DNA of 64,000 nucleotides. It comes from Isoetes taiwanensis (lineage: Eukaryota; Streptophyta; Lycopodiopsida; Isoetales; Isoetaceae). Positions 1 to 11,425 of the stretch are shown piece after piece; position 1 is the first letter of the stretch, and every line of letters begins with the position of its first letter. Under the pieces are notes generated by a model. The model was not told the DNA's origin, did no database searches, and saw nothing but the letters and a program-made list of their open reading frames with translations. The position numbers and the translations under genes are program-made. The stretch is taken from contig JAJEKV010000106.1 of NCBI GenBank assembly GCA_021234155.1, positions 3,295,167-3,359,166 on the forward strand, written 5' to 3'.

Positions 1-300
1 AACGGGGTCCCCTCTGTGCAGATACAGGGCTGGTTGCAGGTGGAAATGGCTGCTGCGTAGGTGGACTTGGCGGTAGCGGAGGTAACTCCGGTCCGTCTTC
101 CTGTATATGTTGTGGTGGGTTGGCATGCAACACATAAGCTTGTAACTCGCCTAATTGTCTCTTCATTAACATAAGCTCCTGTTCAGGTGTTAGCCTACTG
201 GCATTTGAGGGCGTCTGCCAGGCGGCGTTACGTTCACCGTCTATATCCAGCATACAAAAGGTATAAGCCGACTTATGGTGGCATAAGGTCTCACAAAAAT
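1..300 (-). CDS. Partial proline-rich open frame, probably transposon-derived
   Basis: On the minus strand a frame stays open to the window edge. It carries a charged helical stretch (EQELMLMKRQLGELQAY) followed by a proline-rich tail (PPLPPSPPTQQPFPP). Together with the 110-residue ORF at 508-840 on the same strand it resembles the accessory or gag-like proteins of plant transposons. No catalytic domain is visible and the family is not identified. The right-hand boundary is uncertain because an intron may lie between the two pieces. Confidence 0.35.
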
Positions 301-507
301 GCCATTTTGGATAGGTTAGAAAAAAAATACAAGAAAAAGTACAATGGCAAAGATCCTTATTACAGGTGAAAACAGTCATTACATTAAGGTTCAGTACATT
401 GGTAGTGACAGAAGTTAATACAAAGACGTAATACAAGACAGGTATTATACATTGGACATTTAAAGTTCAACTCACATATATCAAAAGACAAAACTGAGGG
501 GGCCGGC

Positions 508-840
508 CTAGGGGTTCGCAAATGGGTACAAGATTGAGTAGCGAACACTTTCACGTACAGCCCTAACGAGCTTGTATCGTGCCCAGGCCTGGACTATTAC
601 GGATTGGTAATCTAGCGTTGGGCTAATAATAAGGAGATTGAAAAGCCTCCTTAATGCATAGAAGATTTGCCACAGGTGGTCGTTGGCATCCTCGAAAGCT
701 TCGTGCCTTGACATGTCCCAATAGTCCCATGTGCGGCGAAGAGTTTGCTTCAGATCCTCGTAGGCTCGTTCCCTGAGAATGTTAACTATCTCCATCCCCT
801 TGGCTGGATCATAGGGCTCCCCTGGTGGCGCGGGTTCCAT
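508..840 (-). CDS. Hypothetical 110-aa ORF, probably transposon-related
   Basis: The ORF starts with ATG at 840 and ends with a stop at 508. The N-terminus is acidic and proline-rich (MEPAPPGEPYDP). The rest is predicted helical and rich in Arg, Tyr and Trp. The frame is also open upstream to a TAG near 921, adding an acidic Tyr/Glu-rich stretch, so the ATG is not certain. No known domain is recognised. Its neighbour at 1-300 on the same strand may be another exon of the same transposon-type protein. Confidence 0.35.
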   Translation of the reverse strand: MEPAPPGEPYDPAKGMEIVNILRERAYEDLKQTLRRTWDYWDMSRHEAFEDANDHLWQIFYALRRLFNLLIISPTLDYQSVIVQAWARYKLVRAVRESVRYSILYPFANP

Positions 841-927
841 CTCGTAACCTTCGTCCCATTCCGGGTACTCCCCATACCTTTGGCCATAGTCCTGGTCAGG
901 TGGCCCTGGATCATGGGTCTAAGTTAG

Positions 928-1947
928 ATATTGGGGTACAAAAGCACCCGTCCGGACGCTCTGCTTTTCGTGCTGGATCTGCTTTCTGGGGGGTGCTTTC
1001 TGAGCGGGAAAGCCATTTTTGCTCTTAGCAAATTGGTGCCGGATCGATGACATGGACATCCGTAATTTCAAATTCAATGTGGCAAATGACCTAGAGATAA
1101 TTTGGCGGGCTGATTTTAAGTGCGCGGGAGGATTTTCTTGGATCTGGCCATGGCGGGATGAATGCCTTATGGAGTATCGGTAAATGCTTGTTGATGAAGC
1201 GTTTGGTGAGAGAATTGATCAATGGATAAAGAACAATGATACCTCAATGCATTTCTGGGTTTGCAAGTACTGGGAGATCCGGCAATATCTCCATCGACCA
1301 CAGCTTGCGAGTAGTGGGATGTAAGTAGTGGTAGGACTCCATTAGGTAGTCTATTTTTTTCCACCATCGTCCATGTTTTTCTTCTTTGTAGAAGCTTGTT
1401 TCTGCTAGAGCTTCTTGCATATCTATATTAAGAGGAATCGTGGTTTTTTCTAGATGTATGCTCAAATGAAGAAAGCCTTCCTAGAGTTTGGTTTTCTGCA
1501 ATGGTGATTGACATCGATAATGGTAGAGCATTAGTATCTTACAAGCACGCTAATGTTAGAAACGGAACCCAGTCGTAGCATTTTCATCACACTAGTGGTT
1601 TCTTTCATGCTTTTTGCTTGATTGCAGGATCCAATGGTATTTTAGAATCATTTGTTGCATTGCAGAATAGTATGGATGTATTTTAAGCTATCCAGCTTAA
1701 CAGTTGGACTTGGAAACGGTAGGAATGGGTGTCTAGCGTTCCAGCTTTAACCATTGATTCTTACACAAAGTAACTATATGTGCAAATGAACTATGTAAGT
1801 GATACTGATTGGGGGAAAAGCTTGATACTTCTTCTAAGTTGTTGAGTTGAGGCTTTAAGAAAGTTCAATTGTAAACCATCTTCCGGTCTATTGTGTCTAT
1901 TTTGATGAACTATGGTGGAGAGCTAAGGGGAGCTGCAAGTTGGTTTC
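928..1947. other. Non-coding stretch with nothing recognised
   Basis: About 1 kb with only short ORFs (for example 73 codons on the minus strand at 1244-1465) that match no family I recognise. If the ABC transporter to the right had first exons, they would be expected here, but none is readable. Confidence 0.5.
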
Positions 1948-3330
1948 ATGGATGCTAAACTGTGCAGAGCTGTCCTGAGCAGTGTGGATGAGAAAGGTCA
2001 GACAATTCACGAAGAGATTGATGCATCTAAGCTTACCCCTGCAGCTAAGCAACAACTGCTTCAAAGGTTGGTTCCTCCAGAAGACCCCGGAAATGAGCAT
2101 CTTCTTCGCAAAATGCGTGAACGAGTTGACAAGTAAAACATCTCATGCTCAAATTGGCAAGGTGTAATGCCTAAATTTGCATGTCATTTTTGTGATAATC
2201 TTTCTTTTATGTAACTGTTGTAGAGTTGGAGTTGAAGTGAGATTCCAGCACTTGAATGTGCAGGCAGAGGCACATGTTGGTAGCAGAGCTCTTCCAACCC
2301 TTTGGAACTTTACTTATAGCATATTTGAGGTAATCATCCAATTTTTTTTGTTTTGCCAAACAAACTTCTATTTGTTTATGAATCGTATGTATTATTGGAT
2401 TTACAGCAGTCTTCTGCAGATAGCATAATAAATCCTCCCTTTATTCCTTTTCCTCGTGATTACATGGGAACCTCGAAAATTGACATGTCACTTTCTGTTT
2501 ATAATTGTAATGCAAGAGCAAGCGCCGAAGTAATTTGCATACCATTTGCATATTAGAATACCTCCTCCTTACACTTACGTGCGTTTTGACAGGGCATGCT
2601 AGAAACACTTCACGTCTCACGGTCAAAGAAAAAGCCATTCACTATTCTTCATGACATCAGCGGAATTGTGAAGCCTTCCAGGTATACCATCCTCTTGAAT
2701 GTCCATTACTTATACCGTCTTGTTGCCTAATGGGTTGTGTATTTACTAGGCTGACATTGCTTCTAGGACCACCCAGTTCTGGGAAGACTACATTGCTCCA
2801 TGCATTGGCAGGAAAGCTCTCCAAGGATCTAAGGGTGAGCAAGCCCATCCCATAGCTAAGCTCCATATCTTCTAATAGGTACGGCTTCTCTCAATTGGAC
2901 TTGGAACATTGCAGGTAACAGGCCAGATTCTTTATAACGGTCATGACTTCACAGAATTCATTCCTCAATGTACAACAGCATATATTAGCCAACATGACCT
3001 GCACGTTGGAGAACTAACAGTCCGAGAAACAATAGATTTTTCAGCCCGTTGTCAAGTTGTTGGACAAAAATATGGTGAGGCCAGTTTCTGATATGTTTCT
3101 TAAGTGCTACTACATACTTAGATTATAAAGAATGTTAATACTTTATAGGACGGCTAATGGAGATTTTGAGACGGGAAAAGGCAGCAGGAATCAACCCAGA
3201 TCCTGACATAGACGCATTTGTAAAGGTTGTCTATTTATTATTTATCCTACATTATAACATCATGCTCAAGTGCATCACTTTTTCAGGCTATAGTCTCGGA
3301 AGGCCAAGAGACAAATATTTTTACTCTTGG
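1948..3330 (+). pseudogene. PDR-type ABCG transporter, N-terminal fragment (exons only to the first nucleotide-binding domain)
   Basis: Full-size ABCG (pleiotropic drug resistance) transporters export small molecules across the plasma membrane. Readable exons: 1948 or 1968-2132, 2224-2329, 2593-2681, 2750-2834, 2915-3074, 3149-3225, and one from 3287. All junctions are GT-AG and their phases agree. Landmarks in family order: the pre-NBD segment [32 protein letters not shown]; Walker [10 protein letters not shown] (about 2769-2795); a YNGH motif; [27 protein letters not shown]. The ABC signature, Walker B and all membrane segments are missing. Exon 7 (AIVSEGQETN...) runs straight into Ty1/copia RNase H coding sequence. 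The first ATG, at 1948, is followed by a good acceptor (tgtgcag, 1961-1967), so the real exon may start at 1968 with earlier exons lost. This is a relic, not a working pump. Confidence 0.85.
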
Positions 3331-3600
3331 TGTTAATGTTAATGTTAAACTTGTCACTCTTCATTGTGACAATGGTGGAGCTATTCATGAGGCATATAAC
3401 GATGCCAAGTGTCATCCTGTTACCAACCATGTAGATATGCAAGTCCGCTTTGTTGCAGGAACAGACTGAGAATAATCTGGTATCTTTACTGTACTATCCT
3501 AAAAAGAGCAGGTAGCAGATGGTTTTACAAAGCCTGCCTTTCGTAGGCTACAATTTCAACATTATGAAAGAAGTGATCCACATTACTCAACTATGCAGCA
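3330..3600 (+). mobile_element. Ty1/copia RNase H fragment
   Basis: The translation reads VTLHCDNGGAIHEAYND and then a degraded TNHVDMQVRFV, which matches the copia RNase H core (LHCDNQGAI...KHIDVRYHFI). A TGA ends the frame at 3469. A second piece, reading QVADGFTKPAFRRLQFQHY in another frame around 3508-3570, is the usual C-terminal end of copia polyproteins. Both frameshift and stop show decay. The element is in the same orientation as, and fused to, the ABC transporter exon on its left. Confidence 0.75.
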
Positions 3601-3759
3601 TTCCGGTAATGTATGTCTTCAGAAGGGGTGACTCCAAACTAACTGGCTATCACAGTGTGCACACAAGCCACATGGATGTACAGTAGGAGACAAGTCACCT
3701 ATTCATCAGCAGACCTCTCACTTGACATCAGTTTAATGACACTCTGGCATCACTTGTTT

Positions 3760-4267
3760 GGTGACACTCTTTTCTAGCTATTCGAGCATACTTTATCATT
3801 CTGTAGCTCTCTATTGGTGACACTCTTTTCTAGCTATTCGAGCATACTTATCATTCTGTAGCTCTGTATTGGTGACACTCTAACCAAGTAGATATTTTGG
3901 ACATGTAGGTGTAACATATATCTATTCCAACACTGTTTGCTCACCATTGAGTTAAGATCTCCCTATTCTTGTTGGTTCTTGAACTTAATTTTCTGTGGTT
4001 AAGGAGCTGATTGAGCAGTCAGAAGACTCCCATTTTGAGAAGAAGAAGATGTGCATCATTGAGTTCTCTTCTATTCATTTCTAGAATAGGGCCTTGATAA
4101 ACCTAATTTGAAGTGTAACAGGCCCAGATCATTCATGTCAAATTTCTCTTGATGATGAAGCTTGGTCTGATCAATTATATGTGCTGCTTTTCTATGATGA
4201 AAAAAATCATCATGATAGAGAACGAGTATACAGAGCTATAGAATGACAAAGTATGCTCGAATAACTA
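3760..4267. repeat. 55/56-bp tandem repeat plus a distant inverted copy
   Basis: The unit beginning GTGACACTCTTTTCTAGCTA, followed by TTCGAGCATACTT, starts at 3761 and again at 3817, and a partial third copy starts at about 3872. An inverted copy of its core (TATGCTCGAATAACTAG on the plus strand) lies at 4230-4267. The block follows the copia fragment and may derive from its LTR or from a fold-back element. Confidence 0.6.
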
Positions 4268-4420
4268 GTTTGCCTTATTGATTTTATAGAGTAATACAAT
4301 GGCTTCAGGATCAGAAACTATCTACAATTTATCTATCAGTGTTAAGCATCGCCCTTATTTGTTTTCTTGTATGCGGGTTGTCTCTGCTAGTTCTTAAAAC
4401 TGCTGTTCATTTCTTTATAG

Positions 4421-4690
4421 GATGCAGCTAGAAAGAATGTTTCTTTGAGCATTAACAAATTTCTGCAGACAACTGAAGCTATTGCTGGAATGGAACTTGG
4501 AACTGTTAGTATAGCCAGTTTCTTTTTCCAGAATTTACTGCATACTGGAAGCAACAGGAAGGATTGGAATTTAAGCACTCCAATTTGGTGTATAAGATGG
4601 CAACTTATGGATCTGCAAACAGCCAGCCTGAGACTATTCTTGGAGTTTTGGTTAAATGGAAACGATGATTTCTTTTCCAAGCTTGGTGAA
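4421..4690 (+). other. Possible exon relic, unidentified
   Basis: After a fair acceptor (tttctttatag, ending 4420) one frame is open for about 100 codons (DAARKNVSLSINKFLQTTEA...). A second, overlapping frame at about 4545-4680 reads EFKHSNLVYKMATYGSANSQ. The two frames suggest a frameshifted coding relic. I do not recognise the family. It is not clearly part of the ABC transporter. Confidence 0.2.
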
Positions 4691-4759
4691 ACACAACTCT
4701 CGAGAATTTACAAACTACCCCTGTTTAATGGAAGCTACCGAAATACTCCATAGATTCAT

Positions 4760-7200
4760 CAATCCATTCATAATTGAAATGTAATCCTACTTGCCAGAGA
4801 AGGGTTAATCTCAACAAAGGCAATCAGAAAAGAGTACTGAAGTACTATCCTACAATTTACAAGCTAAACTACTACTAACCCGTGTTTCGGCTGGAACCGT
4901 TATCGTGGGGTGCTTCCATAGTGCTGTAGGTAGGGTGACAGCAACAGCTAGTGGTTGTTCAGTGATTTTGGTGAAGTCTGCAACAGTCCTTGGGCGCTCA
5001 GCTGCTCCTTGGGCGCTCAACTGGTTCGATATTGGTTGATATGGGGGTGGTGATCCACCTTATTGGATCCAATTAGTAATCACCATGCTGGCCAATCGAG
5101 TTTGGCCAGGTTGCGCCTTCCTAAACCATAATTGGCTTAATTATCAATCTTGTTAATTTGGAAATTTCAGGTTTGATCAAAAAACTTTTTGGATTTTTTT
5201 TAACTCGATTTCCTATGATTTTGTGGGTTTTGGCAGCCGGTAAAAAATTCCAGCTATCCAAAAATCGAAAGAAGTTTTTCTTGGTTTATTTTCCCCCCTT
5301 TTCAAATATTGGGAAGAAGATTTCTATGAAGAAAATCAGATTCGTGATGTTGGCCGGATTTAGGAAGTTTTTTTGCTGAATCGCTGCATGCATATTAGGG
5401 CTTAGTTACGGCTTAGATACGTTAGTTCCTGAGGTATGCACCATGCTTGCGACCGCATCAATGAATAGGGGCCATTGGGAGACCTACTGGAAGCCGTTAG
5501 AAGACAATCTCAAGCATAATGATTGATGTGAGATGGTTGCCTTTTGCTGGAGGATGATATCTACAGATTTGTTGCATCTCGAGGCCACAATTGAAATACA
5601 TGAATCCTGGGATCTTATTCCGACTTTAGATTCAACATTTGATTCTTGAACTCCAGTTTGGGTTTAAATCTGGATTGTGGTTGCTTATCTGCTGCATATA
5701 AGGATGTCCACTCTGTTTGGAAATGGAAAGTTATTAGCGAGATATTCAATAATTACCAATCGTCTGTTCCTCTTTCATGCGCATGGCACGGCCATGAATA
5801 GTCTACAATGAAGGTGCGTTTGTTAGGAGATATTATCAGAATTGTTTGTGTGGTAGCAGATTGGCTAGGGACGGAGCTAGAATGGGCAGGTAAGTGACCT
5901 CAATCCAATCATTGATTTTGCTTTTGGATTATCATGCCTCTTTTTTATTTCTGTCTGTTTAAACAAGCTCAGCCTCCCTATTTAGCTGACTATGAATACC
6001 ATGCTCTGCATTTTTGTGTGTAGAAGAACTTCAATTAATACAAAAGGACTTCTAACAGATCATGTTTTACTTATGCCCCAGCAGGTTAAGCCATACGTCA
6101 GATTGGAATGGACTGAGCAATAATAGGCAGATAAATGATTATCATTGTCCCATACTATTATTTTTCTTCTTGCTAAAATTCTTTCTTAGCTCTTAGATTT
6201 TAGGTTTTACTGATATCTCATTTTTCAATTTTGTTCCAGGGTAATATGATAAGAGAATGGAAAAATCAGAGCCAACATAGAGGGTGCGTTATCTTAAACT
6301 TTAAAATAATTAATGTTTGTATCATCTACATTATCTATGATGAACTTTTTAAATCCATGTGTCTACTGGTTGTGGAATTCATTTTTTGCATGGTATCATC
6401 CATCCTTTAGGAAACCCATTTGGTGGGTCTTAGGATATAAACACAAGAAAATCCGGGCAATGTGCCATGTGCTTTCCATATAAGCTTTCATCTAGGATGT
6501 TGCATTTAATGCAAACATGCCTTTTATGGCTCGAGAGCATCACGCTTTTTATGGAGAGACCTGAGACCTGTAACTTGATGTATGTACTGCTTATGCTCTC
6601 AAGCATTTTGGTTTGTGATATGTGAGGCCTGTCAGAGGTTTATTTTTTCCAGCCAAGGTATGAAATTTATGCAGGAACATAAGCTTTTTCTGATTCTATT
6701 CTCTTTCATCTCAGTAATGTCTATTGCTTATTTGCAGAACATTATCATTAAATAGCATGTTTACCAATGGACTGTCGCACATACTGCAAACTAAAGGGCA
6801 TCACATTTGTTGATACTGGCTTCTATTCATGCATGATATGTACTACGAGCTGCCACATCTGATATCATAGAAGACTCTGTATTTGCAATTTCTTTCCATG
6901 TCTTGGAGCCACGTGTGGATGAGTTCGTTTATGGAGAAAATGACCATTCAACCCACCAAGATCTTAACGAATTGCTATTGCAGGTGAATGTCATCGCATT
7001 GCATTATTAGCATCAATATCACATCATATACTGTATCAGCATCAGTAGTAGTACTTTTTCCAAAAGTTAAGGTGAGTTGTACAGCTTATTTCTTTTCAGT
7101 TGCATGCACAAGCAACTTGCTCTTTTCTTTAGTTTCCTAGGATGTTGGAGGGGGGTGATCACAATTGCAATACATAATCGTCCAAAGGAGTTGTATATCT
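4760..7200. other. Non-coding stretch with one exon-like segment
   Basis: No long ORF or domain is seen. One exon-like stretch, about 6868-6984, precedes a good donor (TTGCAG|GTGAAT) and reads EDSVFAISFHVLEPRVDEFV in an open frame; I do not recognise it. The rest is AT-rich unique-looking sequence. Confidence 0.4.
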
Positions 7201-7214
7201 AAACCTAGAGGTTA

Positions 7215-7320
7215 AAATTGACGTTAGTCCCATCGATCCGAGCCATCGGATCGCCATTCTGGGAAGGGACGAGTGCCTATATTAGGCCATTTTCATTTTG
7301 GCTCGGTTATCGGCGTCTTC
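7215..7320 (+). promoter_or_regulatory. Possible promoter/leader start with perfect palindrome
   Basis: An exact inverted repeat, CGATCCGA-GCCA-TCGGATCG, lies at 7234-7253. A TATA-like CCTATATTAGG follows about 25 bp later (7276-7286), then a pyrimidine-rich leader (CTTCTTCTCCTCTC). Plant housekeeping promoters often look like this, but no coding sequence follows that I can identify, so the assignment is an inference. Confidence 0.25.
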
Positions 7321-7449
7321 TCACAGCAGCTCTTCTTCTCCTCTCGTGGCTTCCCTCCCTTCCCGCCCTGCTCACGGTGGCGCATGAGTCTTTTTCATTT
7401 GTATTTTTTGTTGTTCATGCCTCTTTGTTGTTCTCCACCTGTAAGTGTT

Positions 7450-7511
7450 GCTATTCTTATGTTTCTGTTCCATCGCCCTGCTATTCTTATGTTTCTGTTC
7501 CATTGCCCTCT
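7450..7511 (+). repeat. Tandem 31-bp duplication
   Basis: CTATTCTTATGTTTCTGTTC plus CAT(C/T)GCCCT occurs twice head to tail, with a single base difference before the last position. It lies just upstream of the hairpin array. Confidence 0.8.
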
Positions 7512-7521
7512 CATTGTGTTG

Positions 7522-7710
7522 TTCTCCACCTGCAGGTGATGCTATTTATTTCCACCTCGAGGGTGATGCATATTTTTACATAATGGTTCTCCACCCGCTG
7601 GGTGATGCTTTATGCTGTTTATTTCCACCTCGAGTGTGATGCATGTTTTTACATAATAGTTCTCCACCTGCTGGGCGATGCTTTTTCCACCCTACGGGTG
7701 ATGCTATCTT
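7522..7710 (+). repeat. Array of six micro-hairpins, CCACC-N(4-5)-GGTGATGC type
   Basis: Six copies of a short self-complementary motif start at 7526, 7552, 7591, 7625, 7664 and 7687: CCACCTGCAGGTGATGC, CCACCTCGAGGGTGATGC, CCACCCGCTGGGTGATGC, and so on. The centre varies, but the arms CCACC and GGTG are kept in most copies, and each is followed by ATGC. A degenerate seventh copy is at about 7436. They are embedded in imperfect larger repeats of about 65-73 bp (TTCTCCACC at 7522, 7587, 7660). Confidence 0.75.
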
Positions 7711-7844
7711 TTTCTGTTATGTTCTTTTTTCCTCTGGTTTCATTTTCGGACCTTCTTGGTGCAGCTTGTGCTGTTTGTTTTCTCTGACCATTTACGGGTG
7801 TTCTTTTTGGGAGTTTTTTGGTATTGCTTGCAGGATTCCGCCGT

Positions 7845-7980
7845 TTTCTGCCGTCTGCTGGGGTCCTGCTCTATTTCTGTTCGCCATCACCCCTCTCCTT
7901 CGGTTCTCCATGGACACATTCGGGGAAGCTTTCGCCGTTTGCTGGGGTCGTGCTCTATTTTGCGTTCGCCATCAACTCGT
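7845..7980 (+). repeat. Tandem ~84-bp duplication
   Basis: GCCGTCTGCTGGGGTCCTGC...TTCGCCATCA (from about 7850) recurs with a few substitutions as GCCGTTTGCTGGGGTCGTGC...TTCGCCATCAA (from about 7934). It is part of the same pyrimidine-rich stretch as the hairpin array. The long plus-strand ORFs across this region are compositional and have no domain. Confidence 0.7.
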
Positions 7981-8024
7981 TTCTCTCCATTCTCCAGGCA
8001 ACACATTCAAGGTTGTTGGCGATC

Positions 8025-8087
8025 ACTTCTCATTAGGGTTTTCCTCGAAAACCCGAAAGGGCGGGGTTTTTTATCCCGATGAGAAGT
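8025..8087. repeat. Nested inverted repeat (hairpin-within-hairpin)
   Basis: Outer arms ACTTCTCAT (8025-8033) and ATGAGAAGT (8079-8087) are perfect. Inside is a perfect 8-bp hairpin, GGGTTTTC-CTC-GAAAACCC (8036-8054), followed by GAAAGGGCGGGG and a T-run. A reverse-complement relative of the inner block lies at about 12268-12310, so it belongs to a dispersed repeat family. Confidence 0.75.
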
Positions 8088-8189
8088 TGTCGCCATTACC
8101 CTTTTATTTTGCCTTGGCAAATTTCTTTTTAGGGGGTAGTCCGATATTGTTCCTATGGTCGGCTATCCCCTCTCTCTCTCCCTAGTTTT

Positions 8190-11100
8190 CCACACATTGT
8201 ATACTGCTGCTGTGATGAATGACAAGCCTATTTGCAGCATGTTAGCTTCAAGATGGTCCTAAACTGCTTAATATTTCCAAAGCTTCAATGGCATGGTGCT
8301 AAACTGCTTATCTTTGAGGTTTCGTGCATCTGCTACAATTTTTAGGAAATTAGATATGTTGGTCAAGTTATTTGTCCATTTTGCAAATTGGTAAGCAACA
8401 ATTCAGTTCTAAATTGCTTGCTGTAGATGTATAATGCTGATGTTTCCACGGTGAGATGCAACAGGTCATCATGTCTGTGTTGAGTTTGTCTAGCTTCGAC
8501 AATATGGCTCTAAAATAATGTTTAATATTTTTGAAGCTTCAGCGTAGTTCTAAACTTTCCTAGATGTGTTAGAATTTTCAAAGGTTAGATATATTGCTTA
8601 ACTTCTTTGTCGATTTTGCAGATTGGTACTATGATGGAATAAGTATGGCTCGCCCTCGAACTGCAATAATTGCTGGAGCTTGGTGGAATTGTTGCTATAG
8701 TATACCGCTAGCAAGCAAGCATGTAAGATATCTGATCACTTCTGTTGGCACTCTTGGGCAAGCATTTCTTTCTCAAAATGATCGATGTCCATGCTCTTTT
8801 ATAGGTTTTGGAGGTCTGTTTGTGGGCAAAGGTTTCCAGTCTGGGAGCTCCATCAATAGCAAAGGTATGTGGCTTGTCAGAAATCTGAGATACTTGAAAT
8901 TTTGAGTAGGTTTATGTCTTCATGTTGCAACAAAGCATTTTCTAAACTGCTTTCTATGGGTGCACAATGCTGATGTTTTCGAAGTGAGATGCAACATATG
9001 CATCTGGTGCATTATAGCCATCTCTTTTGCGTAGAGAGCCTGTCAACAGTTGGCAGAAGGTTCTGAATGGTTTATGTAGGACAAACTTTTGAGTTTACTG
9101 ATGGAGTACACATGTAAAGGTATGTGTTTTTGGCATCACCAAAAGTCCATTTTATTTAAGACTGCGGAGTGCACATTAATTTACAGGGTAAAGGTATGGC
9201 GTTCTATATTCTGCACTGAAGTGAACAAGGTACGTATAACTACTGCTAGCTCGTTAGGCTGCCATGCATTTATTCTGTCTCCAGGATAGGTTTTGTCACT
9301 GCACCTTAAGACTTGCAGGAGTAGTTTGGTAACAACGCAATGTTAGTTAGGGATCAAGGCACATATTAAGAGGAATGCATGTTACAAGCAGTGCAATAAA
9401 AGTAGATCAGACTGAGGTTATGCATGCTATGTATAGTTATGGTGCATACTAAATCTTAGTAACAGATATAGTTACAGATCTCAACATTTTGGAGCTTCTA
9501 AAATTGCTCTACCTTTTAAATATGGTGACTTACAGATTCACATTATCCACACGACTATCATTTGCTCTTTGTTTCTAATTTGAAGTTGCATCATCTACAG
9601 AGGCAGGTTCCATAAGCTACGAAATACGTGACTACAAGATGCAGGTGCATCTTAAAGTTATCTAATGCATAAGACATGGCATGAGAGAGTGCATACTATA
9701 CATATAGTCATGGCTCTAACTACATTGCACACGCCTCTAAACCTGTGCCATGAGATTCAATATAAGAGCTACTAATCTTTATGCTGAGTGTATTTTCTTA
9801 TTTAGACGTTTGGCATGTCCAGGGCAGTTGTACCATGAGATTCAATATAAGAGCTACCAATTTTTAAGTTGAGTGTGTTTTTTTATTTAGATGTTTGGCA
9901 TGTCTAGGGCAGTTGCATCTTGCATATTCATTTTTACATCTATTTAGAACAAATGCACATATGGCTATACAACATTTGCATTCCTGTTACAGTCTATGTA
10001 TGCTACTTTTAAGACTTTTCTTTCCTATACTTCTAGATCATTGCTGCAATAGTACACTTAAATGTCTTGGTTATTTCGCTTGATGGGTTATGGTTTTCCC
10101 AATGTTGTACTATTTGAGCTTTTTCTTTGCATGTGGTAGTGCAAAAAATTGTTCAATGTGTAAATGTTGAGATATTGCATCTGCCTTGGACTTACTGAAG
10201 GTTATTAATGTTTAATCTTGCAAAGATTATTGAGTGCATGCCTTTAGACATGAGAAGATCTTTCTCTCTAGCCTGCAAACAAGCTTTGACATTATCAATG
10301 GTTGTTAAACCCCACCAATAATATTAGGCATATGAATAGTTGTTAAAAGCCCACCAATATTGCGACAAATAAAAAAAAAAAATTGGACCTTTGTTGAGTG
10401 TCATAAAAGGGCTATTTTAAGCATTAAAAATGTTCAATGATGCGTGTTAAATGCAACTTAAAGAGCTATTTTGAACATAACATATTTGCCCTCCTCTAAA
10501 ATAAAACCAAGAAGAATCTACAGCTTTGCAGCTATTATTGTCAACAGTAAATTATCGTTGATCCACCTTTCAAGTAGTTGACAATAACTCATTACCAATC
10601 CACCTTTCGTTACCTTCCTCGATTTGCTTATCATAGCTTACGACGACATTGTGCAAGACATCATCTAATCCTACATGGTAGTCTAATACACACAAAAATC
10701 ATCTTCTAAAGTGATTAAAACACTACTATTGTAATATTATATATTTTTAGATTTTAAAGGAAAGGGGTCTATGAGACATATGAATATATGTGTAGAAAAA
10801 CACTATGTGGCATAGTGTTGCTTAAACACCTCATTAATTTCACGTTCCTAAACTAGAGTCAAATGTATGCTACTTCTAGGACTCTTGCCTATGCACAACA
10901 TATGCATCCCCATCACCATTCTAACGTATGATGACATTATTCGTCATCTTATGAGGGGGTTCAAGATGTCGGCAACCATTTCAATTTAGCATTTCATGGA
11001 GTGTATATATACATGTTTTGAGCCTTAGATGATGTATTAGTGAGATGGTTAGTATCATGTATACATTAATGATTTATACTGACTTCATTTCTAGCTTCCT

Positions 11101-11425
11101 TTTATAAAATAACTATTTAACAAATACAATATAAGACATTATACCAAACTCTAGCAATGACACCAGCATCTGCATACCAAGCTCAATTTGTGCCAACAAA
11201 TCTTTAATATGCCATCGAGGTGCTAACACATTCCATATCTTTTAACTTCGCGTTCATATATTTGTAGTTGGAAAAGTATTGGCAGAGTCTTTGATTTCAA
11301 AATGAATCGAGTATGCTTACTAGACTCTGTTCCAATGAGCATACTACGTGCATGAGTAGTGGTGGAAAATCTATGTTTCAATTTACTTCTCGCCCTTTTT
11401 TTTATAGCATCATTGAATAAATTAA
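8190..11425. other. Non-coding stretch with no gene recognised
   Basis: AT-rich sequence. The longest ORF (8594-8905, plus) has no recognisable domain. The only structured item is the 85-bp tandem duplication at 9748-9917. Confidence 0.5.
9748..9917 (+). repeat. Tandem 85-bp duplication
   Basis: CCATGAGATTCAATATAAGAGCTAC...TTGGCATGTCCAGGGCAGTTG starts at 9748 and again at 9833 with about 10% divergence. Confidence 0.8.

Noticed and set aside
7526-7710. Box C/D snoRNA cluster
   Set aside because: GTGATGC looks like box C, but no matching D boxes (CTGA) at the right spacing and no terminal stems were found.
7643-8185. 180-codon plus-strand ORF rich in Phe, Leu and Ser
   Set aside because: It spans the pyrimidine-rich repeat region. 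Composition explains the openness, several overlapping frames are equally open, and there is no domain.
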